Origin: Agromyces rhizosphaerae
Lineage (GTDB): Bacteria > Actinomycetota > Actinomycetes > Actinomycetales > Microbacteriaceae
DNA length: 64,000 bases
Reading direction: 5' to 3'
Assembly (NCBI RefSeq): GCF_027925245.1
Contig: NZ_BSDP01000001.1
Location: 2,728,001 to 2,792,000 of the forward strand
Of the stretch, positions 17,708 to 26,898 are shown in pieces. The notes under the pieces are model-generated. The model ran no database searches. It was given only the letters and a program-made list of their open reading frames with translations, and was not told where the DNA came from. A program made the translations under genes and the position numbers. Position 1 is the first letter of the stretch. The number at the start of each line of letters is the position of its first letter.

Positions 17708-20700
17708 CTAGGTCTTGTCACCACCGGAGCGCGACCCGCCGATCGACGCCTTCTTCAGCGAGTTCGTGTTCCCAGCGCCACCGCTGTCGGTCGTCCCGCC
17801 CGTGGCCCCCGTGCCGTCGCCGGAGCCCGGCTTCCCTGGCGCCGAGGTGCTGGTGGAGCCGGTCGGCGACGTGGAGTCGTTCTGCACCGTGGGGCCGCCG
17901 GTCGAATTCGTGGCATCCGATGGCGAGTTGGTGTTCGTGTTCGTACCGGTGTTCGTGCTCGCCGTCTGCTGCCCCGACGGTGGGGCCTGCTTGCTCTCCT
18001 TGAGCTTGATGCGCGGCCCGGTGAGCAGGGGAGCGAACTTCACGGTGCCGTCGCTCCGATCGATGTCGAACAGGGGCTTCGCGTCCCACTTCTCGGCGAA
18101 CGCCTGTAGCCGCTCGGCCCGGGTCTTCTTCGCCTTCGCCGCGGGCTGGTTCCCGGTGGTGGTCGCCGGCGGAGTCGCCGTCGGCGTGTTCGCCGGCGTG
18201 GCCGAGGTGCTCGACTTCCCCGCCTTGGCCTTCGCGACCACGTCGTTCGCGCTCGCGATGGTGAAGAAGAGGTTGCCGCTCGGGTCGACGTTGCTGATCG
18301 GGTTCGACCCGGCGTACGCGTAGGTCGCGCGCAGCTCCGGCGAACCGACGACGACCATCGGGTCGTCCACCAGCACCGGGTCGACCGTCGTGAACATCTC
18401 GCGCCGCTGGTCGTACCAGCGCTCGCCGAGCGAGATGATCGCGCGCTGCTCGTCGGTGTAACCGCCCGCGAACTGGTACGGCGTCCGGAACTGCGTGCTG
18501 TGCTCAGCGACCCAGACCTCACCGGTGGGGAAGTACTCCTGGTGCTGGAACGTGTCGCCGGTGTAGCCGGTGACGACGTTGGTGCTGCCCTGCAGGTCGG
18601 TGTGCAGGAAGTACCGCTGCGTCTCCTCGTACCCGCCGGTGGCCGCCGGGTCGTTGTTGCCGCTGCCTTCGTTGTCGCGCTGCGTGCCGATGCGCTCGTC
18701 GTCCAGCCAGATGTGCTTGTACAGGTCGGTGCCGTTGCGCACCGACACCCACGGGTTGATGAACGCGGTCTCACCCGACGGGCCGCGCTCGATCGCGAGC
18801 TGGCCCTGGTCGTCGTAGGTGTAGTCGGTGTCGTTCGACGCGTCATCCAGGTGCACCATGTGCCCTGCCCAGTCCCACTCCATCTCGCGGACGAGCTCGA
18901 TCTTGCCCCGCTTCGTCTCGGTGGTGATGTGGGTCAGTTCGCCGTCGGCGTCGTAGTGGTACATCTCCTCGCCGGCGGTCTCCGCCTGGTGCGGGTCGTC
19001 CGTGGCGTAGGTGCGGTCGAACGAGTACGAGGTCTTGGCCTGCACCTTCTTGCCGACCTTGTCGACCTGCGACTTGCTCAGCACGTTGCCCTGGTCGTCG
19101 TAGCTCAGCTGGAACTGGTACGTGCGATCCTTCGGCAGGGTCTCGTACTTCGCCGCGGCCCCGATCAGCCGGTCGAACTCGTCGTAGTCGTACGCCGCCG
19201 TCACCACGCCGCCGAACAGGTTCGACACGGCCTCCGGCACGTCGTTCGTGTACGTCCTCGGGTTGCCCACGTCGTCGTACGTGTACCGGAGGTCCTGGAT
19301 CTCCGAGTACTCGGCCGGGTTGTCCTTCAGGTCGCGGTTCGGCGAGTCAGAGTGGATGCCCGTGAGCCAGAGCTTCTCGTAGTCGTACGTCCATTGGGTG
19401 GTGACGCCGTTGCCGAGGTCCACCGCGGCTGGCCGCAGGAACTCGTCGTATCGGCGGTCGTCGACGTACGGGTACTCCCACGTGTGCGGCACGTCGGTGT
19501 AGACCACGTTGCCGTACTCGTCGATCACCACGTTGCCGGCCGCGTCGATGAGCGGCACCCGCTTCTGGCCGTCCTCCTCGCCGATGATGGTCGTGATGAG
19601 TCCGCCCGAGTCGTAGTCGTAGGCGAGACGCTCGCCGTCGGGGTACACCATCGACGCGAGGCGCCCCAGGGCGTCGTACGTCCACTCGGTGACCCAGGTG
19701 AACTTGCTCGCGTCGTCGAGGTCGGGCTCCCAGTTGTGGAGCTTGACCTCCGCGGACTCGCGGATCACGGCACCGAGCGCGTCGTACTCGAACGACGTGA
19801 TCTGGGAGCCGTCCTCGACCTGCACGACCCGCCCCGCGCCGTTGCCCGGTGCTCCGGCGGCGCCGTACGTGTACGTCACGTCGGGGGTGTCTTCCGGGTA
19901 GTCGATCCCGACGAGGCGTCGCAGTTCGTAGGAGTAGTCGGTGAAGTACCCCTCCTCGCGGAGCGTCGCCGACTGGTCGCGCACGAGCTTGCCCTCGGCG
20001 TCGTACCAGAACTCGACGAGGCCGCCGTCGGGTGTCTCGGTCGAGAGCCGGTTGCCGAGCTGGTCGTACTCGTGCACGGTCTCCTCGCCGGCCGGGTCGA
20101 CCCAGCGCAGCAGCTGGCCGATGCCGTCGTACTCGTACTCCGTGTGCTGCCCGGTCACGCCCGTCGGCTCGTCGTCGAACGCGCGCACGTTGCCGCGCAC
20201 GTCGCTGAACGTCGTGCGCACGCGGTCGCGCGGGTCGGTGGTCGCGGCGCTGAACACCTGCACGCCTCCGACGTCGGCGAAGTCGTACGCCGTGGTCGTC
20301 ACGCGCCCACCGGGCTCGGTGACCTTCGTCTCGAGGTCGGTGAGCGTGTACTCGGTCGTGGTCACGGTGTCGGGTGCCGAGGTCGTGTACTCGTACGCGG
20401 TCTGCGCGACCGTGTCGAACACGGGGCGGTACTGCTCGATCGCACGGCCCAGCTCGTCGAAGTTCGTCGCGCCGGTGACGATCCGGCCGTCCACGGCCGC
20501 ACCGGTGGCGTCGACCACGCGCGCGTCGCGCTTCTCCTCGGTGACGCGACCCAGGCCGTCGACGAACGAGATCGTGTCGATCGTGTCGGCGTTGAACTGG
20601 TCGTGGTGCTTGGCGATCGCATAGCCGTAGGCCGAGGCGGTCGGGTTGTAGAGGAACTCGACCACGTCGTCCTGCAGCTCGTTGCTGATCTTCCAGATGC

Positions 20701-23700
20701 GGGAGAGGCTGTCGTACTCGTACGACGTCGTGTTGCCGTTCGCGTCGGTGCGGCTCGCGATGCGCCCCGAGTCGCCGTCGAACATCGCCGTGGACGTCAG
20801 GCCGGTGCGCACGGGCTCCGGCACGGTGCAGTCCTCGTAGTCGAGGAAGGCGTCGACGGATGACACGGGGTCGGTCGTCGAACAGCTCGCGACGTCTGCG
20901 GCCGTCTCGTCGAGGTCGTACTCGGTGACCTGTGCGATGTCGGAGTGACGGTCGGCGTCGTAGACGTACTCGACCGCGTAGCGCACGCCGTCCTCGCCTT
21001 CGGGGTACACGATGCGGTTGTAGCTGCCCCACTCGTCGTACGCGAGGTCGGTCACGGCGATCGTGTCGCCGTCGACGAGTTCCTCGAGGTGCGTCACGCC
21101 GGCGTTGTCGCAGAGGGCGGGGCTGCCGTCGCTGTGGCGGTAGACCTCGCCGGCGCCGTTCGTGACGGTGACGACCGCGGGCATGCTCACCCAGGTCGGG
21201 CAGCGGGTCTCCGACCAGTAGGGCGACGGATGCTCCGGGGCGCCGGTCGTGCCGAAGGCCGGCGGGCACTGCGGGTCCATGCCCGACGAGATCTCGCAGT
21301 CGGAGAAGACGATGGTCGTCTCGAGGTCGTCGTTCGGATCCTCGATCTCGCCGTGGTCGAACTCGACGAGGATGTTGCCGAGCCCGTCGTAGCTGAAGTC
21401 CGACCGGGTCTCCTGGCCGACCGCGCCGGAGCCGTCGTACCAGCGCTCGGTCGTCGACACCGCCAACGGAGCGATCGCGGTGCCGAGCGCGGCCGGCTGC
21501 GTGACATCCGGCAGCAGCGTGGTGTCGTAGGTGTCGACCTCCTCGCGCGGGTCGACGGTCTCGTCGTAGCCGACGATCTCGCGGAACTCCCAGTCGAGGT
21601 ACGCGCCGCGGATCACGTCGCCCGTCGAGGCATCCGACAGCTCGGTCGACGTCTCGAGCCCGGCCGTGAAGATGTTGTCGTTGAGGAAGGTGCGCGTCGT
21701 GTCGCGCACGGCGGTCGTGCCCGCGGCATCCATCTCGTGCTCGATGACGCCGGAGTAGCCGAGCGACTGGCGGAACAGCCGGTCGAAGGCGAGCCCGTCG
21801 TACTCGAACGTCGAGGTCAGCACGTCGACGCCGTCGCCGGGGCGGCCGTCGTTCACCGACACCTTCGACATGGTCCAGATCGAGTCGGGGTGCGCGTACG
21901 TGTTGCCGTCGCGCTCGTAGTCGAGGTCGATCGAGCCGCCCAGCGGGTTCGCGACGGTCTGCAGCAGGTTCGTCTTGCCGTGCAGGTTGAGCCGCGCCGA
22001 CACCTCGTCGTCGTCCGTGGTGCTGAGCGAGTCGATGTAGCCGTCGCCGTTGATGTCGTCGAGCGTGACCTCGGTGAAGCTCACCGAGTTCTGGTACGAC
22101 GCGCCCGGGTTGATGACCAGGTAGCAGGCGACGAGGCAGAGTGGCCCGGCGTAGACGGTGAAGTCGAAGCCGCCGCCGATGCCCTGTGCCCGGTCGTAGC
22201 CGATGTGCGGGCTGGCGTCGACGTTCGCGGCGCCCACGCCGGCCGACTTCGCGAACGCGCCGTACGTGACGGGGGAGCCGTACAGTCCGGAACCGGTGCC
22301 GAAGGTCACGGTCGGCTCAGCAGCGTTCGACGCCTTGTGCAGCCGGTCGAGAATTCCGTCGCCGTTCACGTCGATCCAGGCGTAGCGCACCATGTCGTAG
22401 TTCCACGAGAAGGATGCCCCGCCGCTGAACTCGCCCCATGGGGTGGCGAAGCCCGCCGAGGCGCTGCCGCCGATCGACTCCTGCGTGCCGAAGCCGCCGG
22501 TCGCGAGCTGCGTCTGCTCACTGAAGCCGTAGCCGAGGTTGTACTGCACCCAGACACCCTCGTCGTTCGTGGTCACGCGGTCGGGCAGGCCGTCGCCGTT
22601 GACGTCGGCGAGCTCCTGCTGGCCCGCGGCGCCCCCGCCTGCTCCGGCTGCGATATCGGCCTGATCGGCAACGGTTCCGCTGAGGTCGGCGCTCGAATAG
22701 GAGCTGCCGCCGAGGCCGGAGTCGTTCGGGTTCGTCCAGCTGCCGTCGACGCCGCCGCCGATCGCGATGCCGAAGCCGGCGCCGAGTCCCGCGTCCTCCG
22801 CCGCGGTGCCGCCCTTGCCGGACGCGTTGCCGCTCGTGGCGTTGGTGCGGCCCTTGCTGTTCGGCGAGACGTTCACGAGCCCCGCGTCGAGGCCGCCCTG
22901 CGCGTTGACGGTGAAGTCCTGGTTGACGTAGCGCAGCCCGACGTCGGTGACGTCGGTGCCGAGTGCACCGCGCTGGGTGGTGTACTGCACGCCCTGGGGC
23001 ACGAGCACGTCGGGGTAGCCGTCGCCGTTCAGGTCCTCGTAGTCGACGACGCCCTGGCTGGTGCCGACGCCCACCGACCCGCCGAGCGGTCCGAAGCCGA
23101 AGCCGACGGCCAGCGAGGGCCAGACGGTCGACAGTCGCGTGACGCCGCGGCCCGAGCCGCCCTCGGCGCCGAGGTCGACGTTGTCGGACGCGAGGCGCGA
23201 CGAGCGCATCCGCTCGGGCCCGCCGGCGAGGTTGTCGCGGTTGCCGCGCCACTGGTTGCCGGCGAGCGGCGCGCCGGCGATCGCGGCGAGCGCCGGGTCG
23301 AGCGCGGGAGGCTCCGAGATCGCGAGGAAGGCGAACGACGGGTCGGGGTCGGGTCCTTCCTCGGGCACGTCCTCGAATCCGCTCGGCTCCGTCTGGGCCG
23401 CGAGCTCGTCGGCGTCGATGACGAACGCCTCGTCGTCGATCGGCTGGGTCGCGAGGTCGCCGTTCGCGGTGTAGCCCGCAAGGCCCCAGCCCCGGTACGC
23501 CAGCGGGAAGATGCCCTGCAGGTCCGCGCCGTAGAAGGTGGCATCCACCTCGGTGTCGTCCGCATCGGTCAGCTCGACGGTCATCGTGCCGTAGTCGCGC
23601 GCGAACTCCACATCGCGCGTCGTCACCTCGAACCAGTAGTCGGTGCCGTCGTCGAGGTCGAGGTTCAGGTCGAGCGTGTTCTCGTAGCCACCGGTCTCGT

Positions 23701-26695
23701 CGGTGGAGATCAGGGTGAACGACTCCTGGGCGACCACGCCATCGGCGGTCTTCACCGTGAGCACGGCGGTCGGGTAGCGACGATCGTCGTTCTCGTCGCG
23801 GGGAACCGCCGCGCCCGAGAACGAGACGACCGCGTCGAGCGTGTCGCCCGTGTCGGACTCCCACGGCTCGACCGGTCCGGTGGACGAGTGGATCGGGTAC
23901 TGCTCGATCTCGGGGGCGAGGTCGACGCTGCGGAAGTACTCGCCGTTCGAGTCCGTCACCTCGAGCGCATCGCCGTTGCCGTCGGTCGCGGCGATGTAGA
24001 ACAGCTCGGGCGTCCACGTGATGGCGTTCAGGTCGATCGGCGAGTCGACCGCGAGGTACGCCCGCACCGTGTCGGTCGTGCCATTCGGGTGGTCCGTGGT
24101 CGGTGCCACCGGCTGCGCGACATCGAAGTCGAGCGAGATGGGCACGCTGCCGATGAAGTCGGCGTCGATCGTGATGTTGGAGCCGGTGACCGCGACACCG
24201 TTGTGCTCGAGCACGAGCCGCAGGTCGTCGGAGGTGACCGCGTGCTTCTCGAGCTCGCCGGTGAAGCGCACGGTGCCGTCGTACGGCATGACCACGCTCG
24301 TGCCGGGGCGGCCCGAGAGCGTGAAGTCGGCGTTCGCGTCGTAGACGGTCTGCGAGAGGCCGTTGGCGTCGAGCGGCACCTCGACCGCGCTCGATCCGCT
24401 GGGCGCCTGGCCGGCGTCGACGACCTCGTCGCCGTCGAGCTCGACGTAGGTCACGACGGGCGACCAGGTCACCTCGTCGTTGGCGCCGTCGTTGATCGAC
24501 CCGACGCGGAAGTAGAGCGGATGCCCCTGTTCGACCTCGACCTCGAACGGCGTCGTGAAGGCATCGTCTCCGATCGCCTCGAGGATCGCGGTGTCGAGCT
24601 CCGTGCCGTCGTACTCGATCGCGACGCGCACGCCGTCGGGCGAGTCCGCGGCCGGGTCGAGCGTGACGGGCGCGTCGACCTCGACGGTGCCCGTGAACGG
24701 CGGAATCCAGCGGCGCACGGTGTCGACGAGCGGAGACTGGTCGGCCAGGAGTTCGCGTAGCTCGTCGACCTGCTCGCTCTCGACATCCGGCGAGGCGCCC
24801 GTCGCGATCGGCACGGGCGTGCCGGTGCTCTGCTCGACGAAGGTGGGCACACCGTTGATGAGCCGGTTGAACAGCACGTTGCCGCCGGTGACGAGGTCGG
24901 GCAGGCCGTCGGCGTTCACGTCCGTGAAGTACGTGTCTCCCCACGCGATGGAGGTTCCGAGGCCGAAGGAGGCGGTGACGCCGAGGTGCGCCTCGACGGC
25001 GAACTGCATGTTGAATTCGTCCTCGATCGAGAGGGACGTCAGGGTCGGCAGCGCGACCGCGCCGGAGAACGTGGTCGACCCGTCGGGGCCGCCCTGGTTG
25101 AGCCGGTACGAGATGGTGCCGGCGATCGTTCCGCCGGAGCGGAACACCTTGTCGGGCAGGCCGTCGCCGTTCAGGTCGATCCACTCCTCGACGCCGGTCG
25201 TCGTGCCGCCGCCCAGCTGAATCGACCCGCCGAACGAGCCGACCTTCTGCGGGATGACCGGGTTGAACCCGATGTACGCATGGCCCTCGCCCGAGTTGTT
25301 CTCCGAGCCGCCCAGTGCGCCGGCGGAGACGTTCTCGTCGAGGAACGAGCGGTCGCCCATGTCCTCGCCCGTCGACCACGTCTCGGCCGAGTCGAAGCCC
25401 GTGTAGCCGTCCGATCCGTTGCCCACCTCGTCGAAGTACGTGAACTCGTGCGTCGCCGCGACGTCGGGGTCGTGCGCGCCCTGCGTGACGGAGGCGAGCA
25501 GCGACTTGCCGAACGGGGTCTCGCTCGCGGACTGGTACGAGAGGTCGTAGCGCGCGGCCACGTCGTCGGGGTCGGCGGCGTTCTCGAAGGCGCGGGTACG
25601 CGAGCCGTCGGGGTTGACCGTCAGGTCGCCGTGGCGCACCTCGATGCGGCCGAGGCGGTCGGCGACGAGGTCGAGGTAGCGACCGGTGCCGTCGAGCACG
25701 GGGTCGCCTCGAGTGGCCGGGGCGGGGTCGAGCTCGGACTCCAGGATGAAGTGCACCTGGTACGCGGGGTCGGAGAGCTGGCCGGATGCCTCGGCGGCGA
25801 TCGTGTAGTCGATGCGGTCGAGGTACGTGTGCTGCGCGCACAGGGAGTCCCCGTTGCATCCGCTCACCCAAGTCGTGTCGGAACGCTGGTAGTCGTGCGT
25901 CTCGTAGTGGTACCGGATGATGCTGTAGCCGATGTCGCGCTCGGCGGAGAGGAGCCAGCGCACCTGGTTGCCGGCGGCGTCGGTGACGATCGCGTCGCGG
26001 TCGATGGTGCCCTCGCTGGAATCGTCGCCGTACGGCCCGCCGGCGTCGGGGAAGCCGCCGTACCAGCGGATGCCGCCGTCGGCCTGGCGCACCTCCCAGT
26101 AGTAGTTCTTCGGGCCGCCGTCGCCGACCTCGTGGCGGATGATCTGCTCGTACTCGGTCTCGACCTGGCGCACGAAGTCCTCACGGTCGCCCGGGACGCG
26201 CTCCTCCCACTCGTCGCCGAGTGCGTTCGGGACGAGCGCGTCGCCGTCGAGCGTGTAGCTCTCGCTCTCATGGTTCGCGTCGAAGTACGGGGCGCCGAAG
26301 GTCGTGTCGACCGTGACCTCGCCGACGCTGAGGTCCCACCCGGTGCCGACCCAGCCGTTGCCGCCGGACGAGTCGTAGTCGAGTGAGAGTTCCGGGGTGA
26401 TGCCGCGACCCGCGGGGATCGGGAGCGGGTAGGAGAGGTGCGCGCCGCCGTCGCTCGAGGCCTCCGGTGCCTCGACGACGACGAGGCCCTCCGTGGCATC
26501 CGCGTACTGCAGGCCGTCGAAGGCGCCGTCGCCCAGCTCATCGGGCGTGAGGATCGACTCGCGCGCGAGCGGCTCGCCGGGCCCGAGCCCGCCGCCCTCG
26601 AATCCTCCGGTCGCGGCGATCGCGCCGGTGGTCGCGAGTGCGAGCACCGTGGTGATCGCCACCGCCTTTGCAGGGAGCGAGAGGCGGTTGGGCAT
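17708..26695 (-). CDS. Giant secreted SpvB/FG-GAP/YD-repeat (Rhs, TcB/TcC-like) protein
   Basis: 2,995 residues. A Sec-type signal peptide ends near residue 28 (ALATTGAIAA). An SpvB-like N-terminal domain follows (LSYPLPIPAGRGITPELSLDY, residues about 85-110 onward). FG-GAP/VCBS calcium-type repeats with DxNGDGxxD motifs lie near residues 507, 595, 1220, 1360, 1440 and 1545. Between about 650 and 1150 is a beta-sandwich region. YD repeats fill about 1650-2650, and an Rhs-type core (HTDLQGSTN, GERWYDQRREMFTTVDP, NVDPSGN) ends near 2800. The last 195 residues hold a Lys-rich segment and a long Gly/Ser/Thr/Asn tail, with no recognised toxin domain. The order matches the TcB-TcC cocoon of Tc toxins. 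No immunity gene is adjacent. The divergent ATPase-regulator gene is the probable controller. Confidence 0.93.
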   Translation of the reverse strand: MPNRLSLPAKAVAITTVLALATTGAIAATGGFEGGGLGPGEPLARESILTPDELGDGAFDGLQYADATEGLVVVEAPEASSDGGAHLSYPLPIPAGRGITPELSLDYDSSGGNGWVGTGWDLSVGEVTVDTTFGAPYFDANHESESYTLDGDALVPNALGDEWEERVPGDREDFVRQVETEYEQIIRHEVGDGGPKNYYWEVRQADGGIRWYGGFPDAGGPYGDDSSEGTIDRDAIVTDAAGNQVRWLLSAERDIGYSIIRYHYETHDYQRSDTTWVSGCNGDSLCAQHTYLDRIDYTIAAEASGQLSDPAYQVHFILESELDPAPATRGDPVLDGTGRYLDLVADRLGRIEVRHGDLTVNPDGSRTRAFENAADPDDVAARYDLSYQSASETPFGKSLLASVTQGAHDPDVAATHEFTYFDEVGNGSDGYTGFDSAETWSTGEDMGDRSFLDENVSAGALGGSENNSGEGHAYIGFNPVIPQKVGSFGGSIQLGGGTTTGVEEWIDLNGDGLPDKVFRSGGTIAGTISYRLNQGGPDGSTTFSGAVALPTLTSLSIEDEFNMQFAVEAHLGVTASFGLGTSIAWGDTYFTDVNADGLPDLVTGGNVLFNRLINGVPTFVEQSTGTPVPIATGASPDVESEQVDELRELLADQSPLVDTVRRWIPPFTGTVEVDAPVTLDPAADSPDGVRVAIEYDGTELDTAILEAIGDDAFTTPFEVEVEQGHPLYFRVGSINDGANDEVTWSPVVTYVELDGDEVVDAGQAPSGSSAVEVPLDANGLSQTVYDANADFTLSGRPGTSVVMPYDGTVRFTGELEKHAVTSDDLRLVLEHNGVAVTGSNITIDADFIGSVPISLDFDVAQPVAPTTDHPNGTTDTVRAYLAVDSPIDLNAITWTPELFYIAATDGNGDALEVTDSNGEYFRSVDLAPEIEQYPIHSSTGPVEPWESDTGDTLDAVVSFSGAAVPRDENDDRRYPTAVLTVKTADGVVAQESFTLISTDETGGYENTLDLNLDLDDGTDYWFEVTTRDVEFARDYGTMTVELTDADDTEVDATFYGADLQGIFPLAYRGWGLAGYTANGDLATQPIDDEAFVIDADELAAQTEPSGFEDVPEEGPDPDPSFAFLAISEPPALDPALAAIAGAPLAGNQWRGNRDNLAGGPERMRSSRLASDNVDLGAEGGSGRGVTRLSTVWPSLAVGFGFGPLGGSVGVGTSQGVVDYEDLNGDGYPDVLVPQGVQYTTQRGALGTDVTDVGLRYVNQDFTVNAQGGLDAGLVNVSPNSKGRTNATSGNASGKGGTAAEDAGLGAGFGIAIGGGVDGSWTNPNDSGLGGSSYSSADLSGTVADQADIAAGAGGGAAGQQELADVNGDGLPDRVTTNDEGVWVQYNLGYGFSEQTQLATGGFGTQESIGGSASAGFATPWGEFSGGASFSWNYDMVRYAWIDVNGDGILDRLHKASNAAEPTVTFGTGSGLYGSPVTYGAFAKSAGVGAANVDASPHIGYDRAQGIGGGFDFTVYAGPLCLVACYLVINPGASYQNSVSFTEVTLDDINGDGYIDSLSTTDDDEVSARLNLHGKTNLLQTVANPLGGSIDLDYERDGNTYAHPDSIWTMSKVSVNDGRPGDGVDVLTSTFEYDGLAFDRLFRQSLGYSGVIEHEMDAAGTTAVRDTTRTFLNDNIFTAGLETSTELSDASTGDVIRGAYLDWEFREIVGYDETVDPREEVDTYDTTLLPDVTQPAALGTAIAPLAVSTTERWYDGSGAVGQETRSDFSYDGLGNILVEFDHGEIEDPNDDLETTIVFSDCEISSGMDPQCPPAFGTTGAPEHPSPYWSETRCPTWVSMPAVVTVTNGAGEVYRHSDGSPALCDNAGVTHLEELVDGDTIAVTDLAYDEWGSYNRIVYPEGEDGVRYAVEYVYDADRHSDIAQVTEYDLDETAADVASCSTTDPVSSVDAFLDYEDCTVPEPVRTGLTSTAMFDGDSGRIASRTDANGNTTSYEYDSLSRIWKISNELQDDVVEFLYNPTASAYGYAIAKHHDQFNADTIDTISFVDGLGRVTEEKRDARVVDATGAAVDGRIVTGATNFDELGRAIEQYRPVFDTVAQTAYEYTTSAPDTVTTTEYTLTDLETKVTEPGGRVTTTAYDFADVGGVQVFSAATTDPRDRVRTTFSDVRGNVRAFDDEPTGVTGQHTEYEYDGIGQLLRWVDPAGEETVHEYDQLGNRLSTETPDGGLVEFWYDAEGKLVRDQSATLREEGYFTDYSYELRRLVGIDYPEDTPDVTYTYGAAGAPGNGAGRVVQVEDGSQITSFEYDALGAVIRESAEVKLHNWEPDLDDASKFTWVTEWTYDALGRLASMVYPDGERLAYDYDSGGLITTIIGEEDGQKRVPLIDAAGNVVIDEYGNVVYTDVPHTWEYPYVDDRRYDEFLRPAAVDLGNGVTTQWTYDYEKLWLTGIHSDSPNRDLKDNPAEYSEIQDLRYTYDDVGNPRTYTNDVPEAVSNLFGGVVTAAYDYDEFDRLIGAAAKYETLPKDRTYQFQLSYDDQGNVLSKSQVDKVGKKVQAKTSYSFDRTYATDDPHQAETAGEEMYHYDADGELTHITTETKRGKIELVREMEWDWAGHMVHLDDASNDTDYTYDDQGQLAIERGPSGETAFINPWVSVRNGTDLYKHIWLDDERIGTQRDNEGSGNNDPAATGGYEETQRYFLHTDLQGSTNVVTGYTGDTFQHQEYFPTGEVWVAEHSTQFRTPYQFAGGYTDEQRAIISLGERWYDQRREMFTTVDPVLVDDPMVVVGSPELRATYAYAGSNPISNVDPSGNLFFTIASANDVVAKAKAGKSSTSATPANTPTATPPATTTGNQPAAKAKKTRAERLQAFAEKWDAKPLFDIDRSDGTVKFAPLLTGPRIKLKESKQAPPSGQQTASTNTGTNTNTNSPSDATNSTGGPTVQNDSTSPTGSTSTSAPGKPGSGDGTGATGGTTDSGGAGNTNSLKKASIGGSRSGGDKT

Positions 26696-26801
26696 CGGAG
26701 ACCTCCGTCGTCGGGCGCGACGGCCCGCCCGGCGGCGACCGTCCGGTTCTCAGTGCACTACCTGAGGACGGCTCGTGTCCTTACGGAGTTCTTGCATTAG
26801 T

Positions 26802-26819
26802 ATTCACATCACATTCACA
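26802..26819. promoter_or_regulatory. Direct repeat with 11-bp periodicity in the divergent promoter region
   Basis: The heptamer attcaca occurs at 26802-26808 and 26813-26819, exactly one helical turn apart. OmpR-type and SARP winged helices typically bind heptameric direct repeats with 11-bp spacing. The site lies in the 203-bp region between the giant YD-repeat gene and the winged-helix regulator. A TAGTAT -10 candidate for the regulator overlaps its left edge (26798-26803). Binding is inferred. Confidence 0.5.
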
Positions 26820-26898
26820 GCCGGGACCTCCGAACCGGTGCGACGGCGTCGTCGGCACCACCGAGACCCCGTCTGCACGCGATCGGAGGTCGGGCTTG

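Noticed and set aside
20945-24760. A 1,271-codon open frame antisense to the giant YD-repeat gene
   Set aside because: It is a composition artefact of GC-rich DNA: Val/Arg/Gly/Asp-rich with no domain, while the minus-strand frame has clear FG-GAP and YD motifs.
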